Shown in pieces: positions 14,015 through 20,043 of a stretch of 20,400 nt of DNA. Every line of letters begins with the position of its first letter. The stretch's first letter is position 1. Made by a program: the position numbers and the translations under genes. This DNA is from JBDKVA01 sp039679375 (lineage in GTDB: Bacteria; Bacillota; Clostridia; Acetivibrionales; DTU013), in contig JBDKVA010000100.1 of NCBI GenBank assembly GCA_039679375.1, positions 1-20,400 on the forward strand, given 5' to 3'. Below the pieces are notes generated by a model. The model made no database searches. It had not been told where the DNA came from and saw only the letters and a list, made by a program, of their open reading frames with translations.

Positions 14015-14621
14015 GGCACAAAAAACCCTTGCGGCTATGATGGATTTTGCGGTTTATGACCTTAAATATGAGCCGGATGAATTTTTTATGCTGTTCATGC
14101 AGTCCGGGCTTGTCAAAGAATTTGGCCGAGGTAACCCAAAATATATTGCCGGGAAAAGTGGGGTTGAGCTTGCTCGGGAGGTCGTTTTTATTACAACTGG
14201 TCAGTCAGTAGAAATCGCTCCTACACCACGTTTTGACCGTTCTCCTATTTACTGGGCAGGCTGGGCGCTGGCATATTATCAGTGGTATTCCGGGCACAGC
14301 TTTGAGGAGATCCATAAAGTATTGCCTTTTACTGAACTGCTGCGGATGTACCCCACTCTACATGAAGCCGACATTAATAAGTTTGTTTCCACAGCCGATG
14401 AACTCTTAACAGAGAGTAAAAACATAAGCGAAACAAATTTAAGCCGATTACGAAAAGCTCGAGGCCTTTCACAGAAGGAACTTTCCGATTTCTCGGGCGT
14501 TGCCCTGCGCATGATCCAGCTCTATGAACAGAGACAGAACGATATCAACAAGGCACAGGCAGCCTCGCTTCATAGCCTGGCACAAGCATTAGGCTGCAAG
14601 ATGGAGGATCTTTTCGAATGA
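13980..14621 (+). CDS. HTH (XRE) partner protein, probable antitoxin/repressor of the DUF3990 toxin
   Basis: This 213-residue protein has an uncharacterised N-terminal part (YEPDEFFMLFMQSGLVKEF and IAGKSGVELAREVV, resembling DUF3791-like partners of DUF3990, uncertain) and a C-terminal XRE-type helix-turn-helix at about 150-213 (LSRLRKARGLSQKELSDFSG, MIQLYEQRQ, LAQALGCKMEDLF). The ATG at 13980 lies 35 bases inside the toxin gene, with GAGAGGAG ten bases before it, so the two are coupled. The HTH would bind the two TATCGT-N4-ACGATA sites. An antitoxin role is inferred from gene order and the operator layout. The stop at 14621 is followed within 35 bases by the decayed metallophosphatase frame. 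Confidence 0.75.
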   Translation: MTHAYKESYLNKAQKTLAAMMDFAVYDLKYEPDEFFMLFMQSGLVKEFGRGNPKYIAGKSGVELAREVVFITTGQSVEIAPTPRFDRSPIYWAGWALAYYQWYSGHSFEEIHKVLPFTELLRMYPTLHEADINKFVSTADELLTESKNISETNLSRLRKARGLSQKELSDFSGVALRMIQLYEQRQNDINKAQAASLHSLAQALGCKMEDLFE

Positions 14622-14655
14622 GTTTACGCATTTACGAAAGTGAGGTGGATTCAAT

Positions 14656-14921
14656 CTGATTTGTTTTACTGCTGACTAGCATTTTGGTCACGCTAATATT
14701 ATAAAACACTGCAATCGGCTATTTGGCACAGTTGCAGAAATGGATGAATACCTTCTTGAGCAGTGGATAACTGCATTGATGTGAACGACACCGTCTATAT
14801 TCTCGGCGATCTGTTTTTCCGTAATACGGTTTCAGCAGATGAATATTTGAGCAGGCTGCATGGCAAAAAGCATTTGATTAAAGGCAACCACGATAAGGAT
14901 TGGACGAAAAAAACGATTTGA
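14656..14921 (+). pseudogene. Metallophosphatase, decayed copy
   Basis: This stretch is homologous to 18917-19170. In the same frame it still shows IICFTAD, HFGHANIIKHCN and, after a frame change, DTVYILGDLFFR and KHLIKGNHDKDW. It has an internal TAG after the first nine codons and at least one frameshift near 14780, and it is cut after GNHDKDWTKK by a deletion that joins directly to the downstream terminator. It follows the HTH gene at the same distance and with the same GAGGTGG-type site as its homologue follows the AlbA_2 gene. Both copies have CTG where the family has its ATG. Confidence 0.8.
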
Positions 14922-14922
14922 G

Positions 14923-14943
14923 CTGCTCTTCGGGGCGGTTTTT
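14923..14943 (+). terminator. UUCG terminator, copy 1
   Basis: CTGCTC-TTCG-GGGCGG followed by five T. Compared with copy 2 (19579-19600) the second base pair is U-G instead of C-G, so the hairpin is preserved. Confidence 0.8.
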
Positions 14944-14964
14944 CATGCCCTGAAGGAGGTGATC

Positions 14965-15042
14965 ATGACGGAGTTAGCAAGACCAACCTGCACATTTATA
15001 GAGGATATCATGCTGCATGTTCCTGGTTTTTTGCCACATTAA
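14965..15042 (+). CDS. Conserved 25-residue micro-ORF, copy 1
   Basis: An ATG at 14965 with a near-perfect AAGGAGGTGA six to seven bases upstream opens 25 codons (MTELARPTCTFIEDIMLH, ending FLPH) to a TAA. The copy at 19622 has the same length, start, stop and ribosome site and shares MT-LAR-TC, E-IMLH and FLPH, in spite of two compensating single-base indels. Most other differences change the amino acid. The ORF starts about 20 bases after a strong terminator and has no promoter of its own, so it would be translated only on readthrough. Function unknown. Confidence 0.5.
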   Translation: MTELARPTCTFIEDIMLHVPGFLPH

Positions 15043-15212
15043 ATTCCGGCTTGTTTATTTATTTCGCCTTTACCATCAACGGGAATCCCGATGTTCCCGC
15101 CTCCGTGATACTCAATCCAGCCAAACGGAGTTAGCGGGCTATAACGATACTACCACCAACAATTGGGCGGCGGACGGAAAGATACGGGCTGTGGGTCCAT
15201 GTCGCTGTAAAA
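15043..15212. other. Unassigned 170-bp stretch
   Basis: No intact gene. The reverse strand has a natural-looking frame, PFGWIEYHGGGNIGIPVDGK, ending at a TAA at 15039-15041, with another plausible frame upstream (TWTHSPYLSVRRPIVGG) separated by a frameshift. The forward strand also has a long frame broken by one TAG. Probably debris of a gene that I do not recognise. Confidence 0.3.
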
Positions 15213-15701
15213 TTATTTGACCTTTTTTACGCCTTTATTGTCACCAAATATCTCGGCAACTGCTTTTAGAGATGAAATAGTGGCAGCTGCTTGTGTTTGA
15301 TCTGACCGTAGTTCGAAGGTCAATGTATTATTAATACTTGGATCTTTCTGAAAATGACCTTCAATCAAAACATGACCTTTTTTGTTAAAGGTACATTTAA
15401 GGTCAAGCTCTCGTTCAGTATTATCCAGCGTAGCAACACCATCAAGGACTTCATAGCAATATTTCATTTGTTGAAGAAAACTGTACAGCTCGCCTGTTGT
15501 GAAATAATGCGTTGCATTAGCGACCATATATTCTCCAGCATGAATTGACAGTTTGCCTTTAGCCCCGTATCCGCCGCCATAGCTTGTTTCATTTGGGTAT
15601 CCCCAAACTTCATCGATTGTAAGTTCAATAGAATCGTCCATACCCTCAAGTTTGAAAGCAAGCATTGGGAGGGGAAGCTCATTATGTTCATTTGTTGGCA
15701 T
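15213..15701 (-). CDS. WapI-immunity-like small protein
   Basis: This 162-residue acidic protein has alternating strands (KLEGMDDSIELTIDEVWGYP, ELDLKCTFNKKGHVLIEGHF, NTLTFELRSDQTQAAATISS) and no signal peptide or membrane segment. The pattern, an all-beta fold ending in a T.FELRSDQT..-type strand and a helix, recalls the WapI-type immunity family; this is a resemblance only. It starts nine bases after the end of the RlaP-type gene, whose last codons include AAGGAG as a ribosome site, so it is the last gene of that operon. It may be an immunity or regulatory partner of the upstream gene. Confidence 0.6.
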   Translation of the reverse strand: MPTNEHNELPLPMLAFKLEGMDDSIELTIDEVWGYPNETSYGGGYGAKGKLSIHAGEYMVANATHYFTTGELYSFLQQMKYCYEVLDGVATLDNTERELDLKCTFNKKGHVLIEGHFQKDPSINNTLTFELRSDQTQAAATISSLKAVAEIFGDNKGVKKVK

Positions 15702-15710
15702 AAGACTACC

Positions 15711-16475
15711 TTACTCCTTTCTGCGTTCCAGAATAGAGAGGAACAAATCATTTAGAGGTTCCCAATTACTTGGCTGCTCTTTTGGCAGAGCTTCGATTTG
15801 TTCTCGGATTTTACTCAAATTCTGCTCTATAAATTCATTAAGCGGAGCAATTTTCGGAGTCTCCCCGATTTCCGGCGTGGACATTTTAAGCTTTAACAGA
15901 TCGGCAACAACAGGTTTCAGTTCCGGCTCAAGCTGTGTTTCTACAAGCTCGGTAAAAAGCATTGGAGGCGGTGTACGCCGTTCCAGAATCCAGCGGCAAG
16001 CCAGTAAGGGACGGATAACATAGAAATATTTTTTCGCTTTTACCATATCGCCCTTCAGGTATTCACGGTAGTTTCCTTCAGCCGTGCTTAGATAGTGCCA
16101 CAGTCCTGATCTGGCTACGAAATAATTGCCGATAAGAGGCAATAACTGTTTAAACTCATCCGTGGTTTTATAAACGATAGGTGAGTTGCTCCATTCGAAC
16201 AACGTTGGATTGGAGACATGAAGCAACTTCAAAGTCTTATCAATGTCCCAGCCGTTTATGTCCAACACATCATTAAGAGGGTATTCCAGCACGTCTCTCG
16301 TCCTGTCAAGCCGTAGATAGTAAGCCTTTGGGCGCACATAAAAGAATCGCACATCGTAATCACTATCCGGCGATGCAAAGCCCCAAGCTCTGCTACCTGA
16401 CTCCACTGCATGCAGGATGGTGATGTTTTCGGTTTGCTCTATTTCATTCAGTTTTTCGATAATGATGTTTTGCAT
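15711..16475 (-). CDS. RlaP/YcgL-type nucleotidyltransferase
   Basis: The 254-residue protein has the polymerase-beta nucleotidyltransferase signature GSRAWGFASPDSDYDVRFFYV near its N-terminus: the GS motif and the D-x-D metal ligands. WHYLSTAEGNYREYLKG and KKYFYVIRPLLACRWI follow, typical of the RlaP family (PF10127; E. coli-type YcgL predicted nucleotidyltransferase), named for its association with RNA ligase repair operons. No RNA ligase is seen in this window. Its substrate is unknown; RNA end modification is a family-based guess. Start: an ATG at 16475 with GGGGA five bases upstream is preferred, as it gives MQNIIIEKL; an ATG at 16487 is also possible but is only two bases from its GGAG. 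It is preceded by a broken gene and followed by the WapI-like gene. Confidence 0.85.
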   Translation of the reverse strand: MQNIIIEKLNEIEQTENITILHAVESGSRAWGFASPDSDYDVRFFYVRPKAYYLRLDRTRDVLEYPLNDVLDINGWDIDKTLKLLHVSNPTLFEWSNSPIVYKTTDEFKQLLPLIGNYFVARSGLWHYLSTAEGNYREYLKGDMVKAKKYFYVIRPLLACRWILERRTPPPMLFTELVETQLEPELKPVVADLLKLKMSTPEIGETPKIAPLNEFIEQNLSKIREQIEALPKEQPSNWEPLNDLFLSILERRKE

Positions 16476-16503
16476 ATAAATCCCCATATCTCCTTATATA
16501 AGA

Positions 16504-16851
16504 TCACAGATTGTCTAAATAACATTCAAAATAGGGACGCTCTCTATAGACGATGTCGTTATTTTCATCAACGGGATTTTCACTGAATTCACCAGCTGCA
16601 AACTTATGGTCCTGCCCGTCAATGGTAACACGAAAAATTGTAAAATCATATTTCTGACCATATAGAGGGTCTCTAATATAAGCCTTTTAACCGGTATTGT
16701 GCCATTGGTAATCAAATATATTAACTCCCAATAACTTACATTTTACGTCAAGACCAGTTGTTTCATGTTGCCAAGTTTTTTGCTTCAGGTTTTCATCGGC
16801 GATTCCCTCCACTGCTTTATGAAAATGGCCTGTCATATTCTGACAGACCAT
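16504..16851 (-). pseudogene. Unknown small gene with an in-frame TAA, upstream of the nucleotidyltransferase
   Basis: One reading frame runs from an ATG at 16851 to a TGA at 16504-16506, 116 codons, interrupted by a single TAA at 16687-16689. Before it are KQKTWQHETTGLDVKCKLLG and NIFDYQWHNTG; after it KAYIRDPLYGQKYDFTIFRV and TIDGQDHKFAAGEFSENP. Both halves read as one beta-rich domain. It ends 28 bases before the nucleotidyltransferase start, so the cassette was originally three genes. The frame continues upstream of 16851 only through the tRNA-Ser half, which is not coding. Family not recognised. A sequencing error would also explain the single stop. Confidence 0.65.
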
Positions 16852-16882
16852 TGATTGCTGGTGGGGCCAAAAGCCCCCAAAA

Positions 16883-16938
16883 TGGCGGAGAGGGCGGGAT
16901 TCGAACCCGCGTGCCGTTTCCGACAAACTGATTTCGAG
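16883..16938 (-). repeat. Serine-tRNA(CGA) 3' half, left attachment site of island 2
   Basis: The reverse strand gives anticodon loop CTCGAAA (CGA), stem strand TCAGT, a long variable arm, T arm GCGGG-TTCGAAT-CCCGC, acceptor CCTCTCC, G73 and CCA. The 5' half of the tRNA is absent. The 56 bases are identical to 20086-20141 and the two diverge immediately beyond the anticodon loop, which sets the crossover there. Next to it (16863-16877) GGGGC/GCCCC forms a small hairpin where a tRNA terminator would be. Confidence 0.8.
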
Positions 16939-17063
16939 TCGTTGTCCCTGAGTATCCGCCAATGTCCTGTCGTTGTTTTTTAGTGTCGCTGGGAGCGGCG
17001 AAAATGGCTCAACAGTGCGGGCTTTGTGGCTGTTATGCTTGTGCCAAGAGGCTTCGAGGAAAA

Positions 17064-17111
17064 TGCTAACAGAAGAATTTCCTCGGGATATCTGTTAGCA
17101 AGGTGTTAGCA
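17064..17111. repeat. Arm-type integrase repeats, island 2 left end
   Basis: TGCTAACA (17064-17071), then TGTTAGCA at 17093-17100 and 17104-17111 separated by AGG, matching 9588-9635. The surroundings (GAGGCTTCGAGGAAAATGC and upstream to about 16995) are also homologous to 9525-9590, so the two islands share a left-end module. The last copy overlaps the stop codon of the 48-residue ORF. Confidence 0.6.
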
Positions 17112-17252
17112 TTTATCAAAATGCTTTTTCTTTAAATCCGATAGGGCCTCCCTTGCATCCATAAGCTCACTATCGGAAGTATACTCGACTTCGTCTTCCG
17201 TAATGACTATATCAAGCTCATCGTCTAAATTCAGCTGCCTTCCTCTATCCAT
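17106..17252 (-). CDS. Small acidic 48-residue protein at the island end
   Basis: An ATG at 17252 opens 48 codons to a TAA at 17106-17108. The product (MDRGRQLNLDDELDIVITED, then EVEYTSDSELMDAREALSDL, ending KKKHFDKC) is strongly acidic in its first two thirds, with a basic end and a C-terminal cysteine. Codon use is natural for this DNA and 48 open codons with such composition are unlikely by chance, but the ribosome site is weak (AAAGGG about 12 bases upstream). The position next to the arm-type repeats is where excisionase-type or small accessory genes of integrative elements sit; no such family is recognised. Function unknown. Confidence 0.55.
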   Translation of the reverse strand: MDRGRQLNLDDELDIVITEDEVEYTSDSELMDAREALSDLKKKHFDKC

Positions 17253-17329
17253 CCGCTACAACCCTTTATGACATTATATCACAGCGGAAGGCTTGATGTC
17301 AGTGATCATCTTAAATAGTAATCGAAACG

Positions 17330-17457
17330 AATCGTTAATGCTTTTGTTGGATTCTTACGATTGAAGCGAACCTGTAACCCCTGATATTTCAAGGGATTAG
17401 TCAGCAATCGTTATAGAATCGTCACGGAATCGTTATGAAATTTCGATTGTAACGATT
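17330..17457. promoter_or_regulatory. Array of AATCGTTA sites upstream of the AlbA_2 gene
   Basis: AATCGTTA occurs at 17330, 17406 and 17428, AATCGTCA at 17417, and the complement at 17355 (TTACGATT) and 17450 (TAACGATT). The copies at 17406, 17417 and 17428 are exactly 11 bases apart, one helical turn, and 17428/17450 are part of a perfect 9-bp inverted repeat GAATCGTTA/TAACGATTC. Nothing else is visible between the 48-residue ORF and the promoter at 17516. The core ATCGTTA also occurs in the operators at 13244 and in the terminator stem at 19507. Confidence 0.65.
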
Positions 17458-17515
17458 CGAAGCAAGAATGATGATTTCATTTATGTAGTCTATATAGTCG
17501 AAGGCTGTCGCAATT

Positions 17516-17561
17516 ATTCTAACACTTTTCTTTGACAAGAATGATTAGAATGTGTTAGAAT
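17516..17561 (+). promoter_or_regulatory. Operator-promoter of the AlbA_2 gene (copy 2)
   Basis: TTGACA (17532-17537), an 18-base spacer and TAGAAT (17556-17561) form the promoter. It lies inside an exact 10-bp inverted repeat, ATTCTAACAC (17516-17525) and GTGTTAGAAT (17552-17561), with a further TTAGAAT between and a CTAGAAT after. Repressor binding would cover both -35 and -10. The same unit occurs without a gene at 13034-13080. Confidence 0.75.
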
Positions 17562-17592
17562 GTGTGCTAGAATAAGCCGGGAGGTGCTAATT

Positions 17593-18885
17593 ATGCAGTT
17601 TAAAGAGAGTTCAACCCTTGAGTTGAAACGTCAGGTGATTGATGACATTCGCAAAACAGTAATCGCTTTTGCAAATTCTGAAGGCGGTACTATTTATATT
17701 GGAATTGATGATGACGGCACAGTTGTCGGTGTAAAAGACATTGGAGATGAGATGCTGAGGCTGTCCAATATGATTCGAGATGCAATCAGGCCGGATGTTA
17801 CCATGTTCGTTTCTTATACACAGGAAAAAGAAACGGGCGAGGACATTATAAAAGTTACTGTGCAGAAAGGTACGGAATGTCCGTATTATTTGCAAGCTAA
17901 AGGCTTGCGTCCCGAAGGAGTTTTTGTCCGTCAGGGTGCTTCTTCCGTTCCCGCAACAGAAAGCTCCATCCGCCGAATGATTATGGAGACAGATGGCGAC
18001 AGCTTTGAGGAAATGCGTTCCCTGAATCAGGATTTGACCTTTGATGCGGCGGCTCAGGAATTCAAAGTCCGAGGTGTACCCTTTGGCGCTAACCATTTGA
18101 AAACATTACATCTTGTCAATGAGGATGGGATTTATACTAATCTTGGTCTGCTGTTTTCTGATCAGTGTACCCATACAATAAAAGCTGCCGTATTTGAAGG
18201 CAAAGAAAAAATGGTTTTCAAAGACCGCCGGGAGTTCGCGGGTTCGCTATTAAAGCAGCTAAACGACGCCTTTGCATATATCTCACAGTATAACAGGGTT
18301 CGGGCGGAGTTTACAGGACTGTATCGCAATGATAAAAAGGATTATCCCGAAGAGGCTTTAAGAGAAGCGCTGCTTAATGTTTTAGTGCACAGGGACTATG
18401 CCTACAGCGCGAGTACCCTCATCAGCATCTTTGATGACCGGATAGAATTTATATCGGTAGGCGGATTGGTCAAAGGGATCAATCTTTCAGATATTATGCT
18501 TGGCGTATCGGCGACCCGCAATGAGCGGCTTGCTAATATCTTTTACCGCCTGACCCTTATAGAGGCCTATGGCACAGGCGTACCGAAGATTTTGAATAGT
18601 TATAAAGGCTTTACTGCACAGCCGGAAATTGAGGTAACTGATAACGCATTCAAGATTACCCTTCCAAATCAGAACGAGCAACAACAGGATGCCGGAACGA
18701 CGTCGGATGAAAAAAGAATCATTGAGCTTGCGGAACGGCTTGGCAAACTTAAGCGGAAGGATGTCGAATCAGAACTCAATATTTCACAAACCATGTCGGG
18801 CAGAATTCTCAAAGCTATGGTTAATAAGATGATTCTTGAGACTGTCGGGCAGGGCAAAAACACGGTATATGTGTTGAGAAAGTGA
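17593..18885 (+). CDS. AlbA_2 (Schlafen-like) domain ATP-binding protein
   Basis: The 430-residue protein begins with the AlbA_2 domain (ESSTLELKR, VIAFANSEGGTIYIGIDDDG), known from Schlafen-type nucleases and bacterial regulators, then a HATPase_c_4-type domain (EEALREALLNVLVHRDYAYS, ISIFDDRIEFISVGG, RLTLIEAYGTGVPKIL), and a C-terminal winged helix (LKRKDVESELNISQTMSGRI). This is the common 'RecG-like/ATP-binding, putative transcriptional regulator' layout; proposed roles range from DNA- or RNA-binding regulation to defence. Start: the ATG at 17593 has GGGAGGTG six bases upstream; an upstream in-frame start at 17560 would overlap the promoter. A metallophosphatase frame follows 31 bases after the stop. 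The winged helix could bind one of the upstream operator types. Confidence 0.88.
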   Translation: MQFKESSTLELKRQVIDDIRKTVIAFANSEGGTIYIGIDDDGTVVGVKDIGDEMLRLSNMIRDAIRPDVTMFVSYTQEKETGEDIIKVTVQKGTECPYYLQAKGLRPEGVFVRQGASSVPATESSIRRMIMETDGDSFEEMRSLNQDLTFDAAAQEFKVRGVPFGANHLKTLHLVNEDGIYTNLGLLFSDQCTHTIKAAVFEGKEKMVFKDRREFAGSLLKQLNDAFAYISQYNRVRAEFTGLYRNDKKDYPEEALREALLNVLVHRDYAYSASTLISIFDDRIEFISVGGLVKGINLSDIMLGVSATRNERLANIFYRLTLIEAYGTGVPKILNSYKGFTAQPEIEVTDNAFKITLPNQNEQQQDAGTTSDEKRIIELAERLGKLKRKDVESELNISQTMSGRILKAMVNKMILETVGQGKNTVYVLRK

Positions 18886-18916
18886 TTTGCTTATTATGAA
18901 AGTGTGGTGATTTGAT

Positions 18917-19505
18917 CTGATTTATTTTACCGCTGACCAGCACTTTGGTCACGCCAATATTATAAAGCATTGCAACAGACCCTTCGCCACAGTTGAGGAA
19001 ATGGACGAATACCTTCTGGCGCAATGGAATAATTGTGTTGGCGAGAGCGACACAGTCTATATTCTTGGTGATTTATTTTTTCGTAATGCGGTGTTGGCAA
19101 ACGAATATTTAAACAGACTACACGGCAAAAAGCATCTGATCAAAGGCAACCACGACAAAGACTGGATGAAAAAAGCCGACTTGGAGAAACACTTTGCAAG
19201 CATATCCAGCATGCTTGAGGTCAGCGACGGGTCACATAAAATTACGCTGTGCCATTATCCAGGCTGCATGGGCGAGCAGCAAGCTTTAGCTTGCGACCAG
19301 CCCGATGATGACGTGGAATAGCATTGCCAAAGGCAGCTATCATATTTACGCACACATACACAATAATACAGATGCCGCATATTTTCAGCTTCTAAAATCC
19401 ATGCCCAACGCCCTGAATGCGGGTGTTGATATTAATCACTTCAGGCCTGTGACTTTTGCCGAATTGGTCAAGAACAATCAGGAATTTATGGACACGATCA
19501 AATAA
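18917..19505 (+). pseudogene. Metallophosphatase gene interrupted by a 43-bp insertion
   Basis: The first frame (18917-19321) encodes IYFTADQHFGHANIIKHCN, DTVYILGDLFFRN and HLIKGNHDKDW, the calcineurin-type metallophosphatase motifs (D-x-H, GD, GNHD), and reaches CHYP before entering a 43-bp insertion (19261-19303) and stopping at 19319-19321. The missing end continues in another frame from 19305: MMTWNSIAKGSYHIYAHIHN (HxH motif; AHIH where GHIH is usual) to the TAA at 19503-19505. Removing the 43 bases joins CHYP to MMTW in frame. There is no ATG: the frame begins at CTG 18917, as in the copy at 14656, right where family members have MIYF. Substrate unknown; small stand-alone members act on phosphoesters or nucleotides. 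It is inactive unless the insertion is bypassed. Confidence 0.8.
19261..19303 (+). repeat. Structured mini-insertion, copy 2 (inside the metallophosphatase gene)
   Basis: AGGCTGCATGGGCGAGCA is followed by a perfect 7-bp hairpin GCAAGCT-TT-AGCTTGC and GACCAGCC(C). The outer GGCTG/CAGCC pair. It lies after TATCC, breaks the frame, and matches the insertion at 13856 except in the inner stem. Confidence 0.8.
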
Positions 19506-19506
19506 T

Positions 19507-19556
19507 AATCGTTATTTCAACTTAGCCAATGAACTTGAAATAACGATTTTCTTTTT
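19507..19556 (+). terminator. Terminator with a 14-bp stem
   Basis: AATCGTTATTTCAA (19507-19520) and TTGAAATAACGATT (19535-19548) are exact inverted copies with a 14-base loop, followed by a T-rich tail. It starts one base after the metallophosphatase stop. The outer AATCGTTA/TAACGATT equals the operator motif upstream of the AlbA_2 gene. Confidence 0.75.
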
Positions 19557-19578
19557 AGATCACTTATTTCAATTTGAG

Positions 19579-19600
19579 CCGCTCTTCGGGGCGGTTTTTT
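19579..19600 (+). terminator. UUCG terminator, copy 2
   Basis: CCGCTC-TTCG-GGGCGG followed by six T; homologous to 14923-14943. It is the second terminator in tandem behind the operon. Confidence 0.85.
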
Positions 19601-19621
19601 AATGCCCTTAAGGAGGTGACC

Positions 19622-19699
19622 ATGACGGGATTAGCAAGACAAACCTGTGCGGCTATGGAGAATATCATGCTGCACGGCTCCTGGTTTTTGCCGCATTAA
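19622..19699 (+). CDS. Conserved 25-residue micro-ORF, copy 2
   Basis: An ATG at 19622, five to six bases after AAGGAGGTGA, opens 25 codons (MTGLARQTCAAMENIMLH, then GSWFLPH) to a TAA. See the homologue at 14965 for the comparison. The last codons overlap the 5' arm of a perfect 12-bp inverted repeat (19683-19694 with 19719-19730), so folding would hide the end of the frame. Could be a peptide, a leader for translation-dependent control, or remains of a longer gene. Confidence 0.5.
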   Translation: MTGLARQTCAAMENIMLHGSWFLPH

Positions 19700-19860
19700 C
19701 AGTTTGTAATATGGATGAGCGGCAAAAACCGCGGCGAAGCAAAGGCGGGAAAAAGGCGCGAGTCAGCGCCTTTTTCTATGCCAAAGCGAAGCCGCTAAAC
19801 GGGGAGCCGGGGTGCCCCCGGCCGCACGACCTTGCAGCCCCACCGGGGCGTATCGCACCC
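19683..19860. other. GC-rich structured region with several hairpins
   Basis: Four hairpins follow each other: GGTTTTTGCCGC/GCGGCAAAAACC (19683-19730), with GCGG/CCGC (19719-19732) as an alternative; AAAAAGGCGC/GCGCCTTTTT (19750-19775, a bidirectional terminator); GCCGGGG/CCCCGGC (19806-19822); and CCCC-ACC-GGGG near 19840-19850. Composition is much richer in G+C than the flanks. A 59-codon open frame (19711-19890) spans it but is probably not coding. It may be the tail of a conjugative or mobilisable element, or a structured RNA. Confidence 0.5.
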
Positions 19861-19890
19861 TCTTTATTAAAACAAATAACCAATAACTAA

Positions 19891-20043
19891 GTATTATTTT
19901 ACCATACAGATACAATAATGTCGATTAAAAGAAGAATAGCGCGTTTCTATATTTATTGTCACCAACTCTATGTAATCCTATAGAGACAATGCAAGAAGAT
20001 ACATTTGACTCAAAAGAAACTGAAGAAGCGGAATCTATACACG
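19891..20043. other. AT-rich gap without a recognisable gene
   Basis: Only short frames are present. One that runs through the tRNA-Ser half (19956-20180) is an artefact. No promoter or repeat is convincing. Confidence 0.4.

Noticed and set aside
16852..16962. N-terminal extension of the broken gene (ETARGFESRPLRHFGG)
   Set aside because: It is translation of the tRNA-Ser half, not protein-coding sequence.
19711..19890. 59-codon open frame MDERQKPRRSKGGKKARVSA...
   Set aside because: It has no ribosome site and runs through a 10-bp terminator stem and two GC-rich hairpins; more likely structured non-coding DNA.
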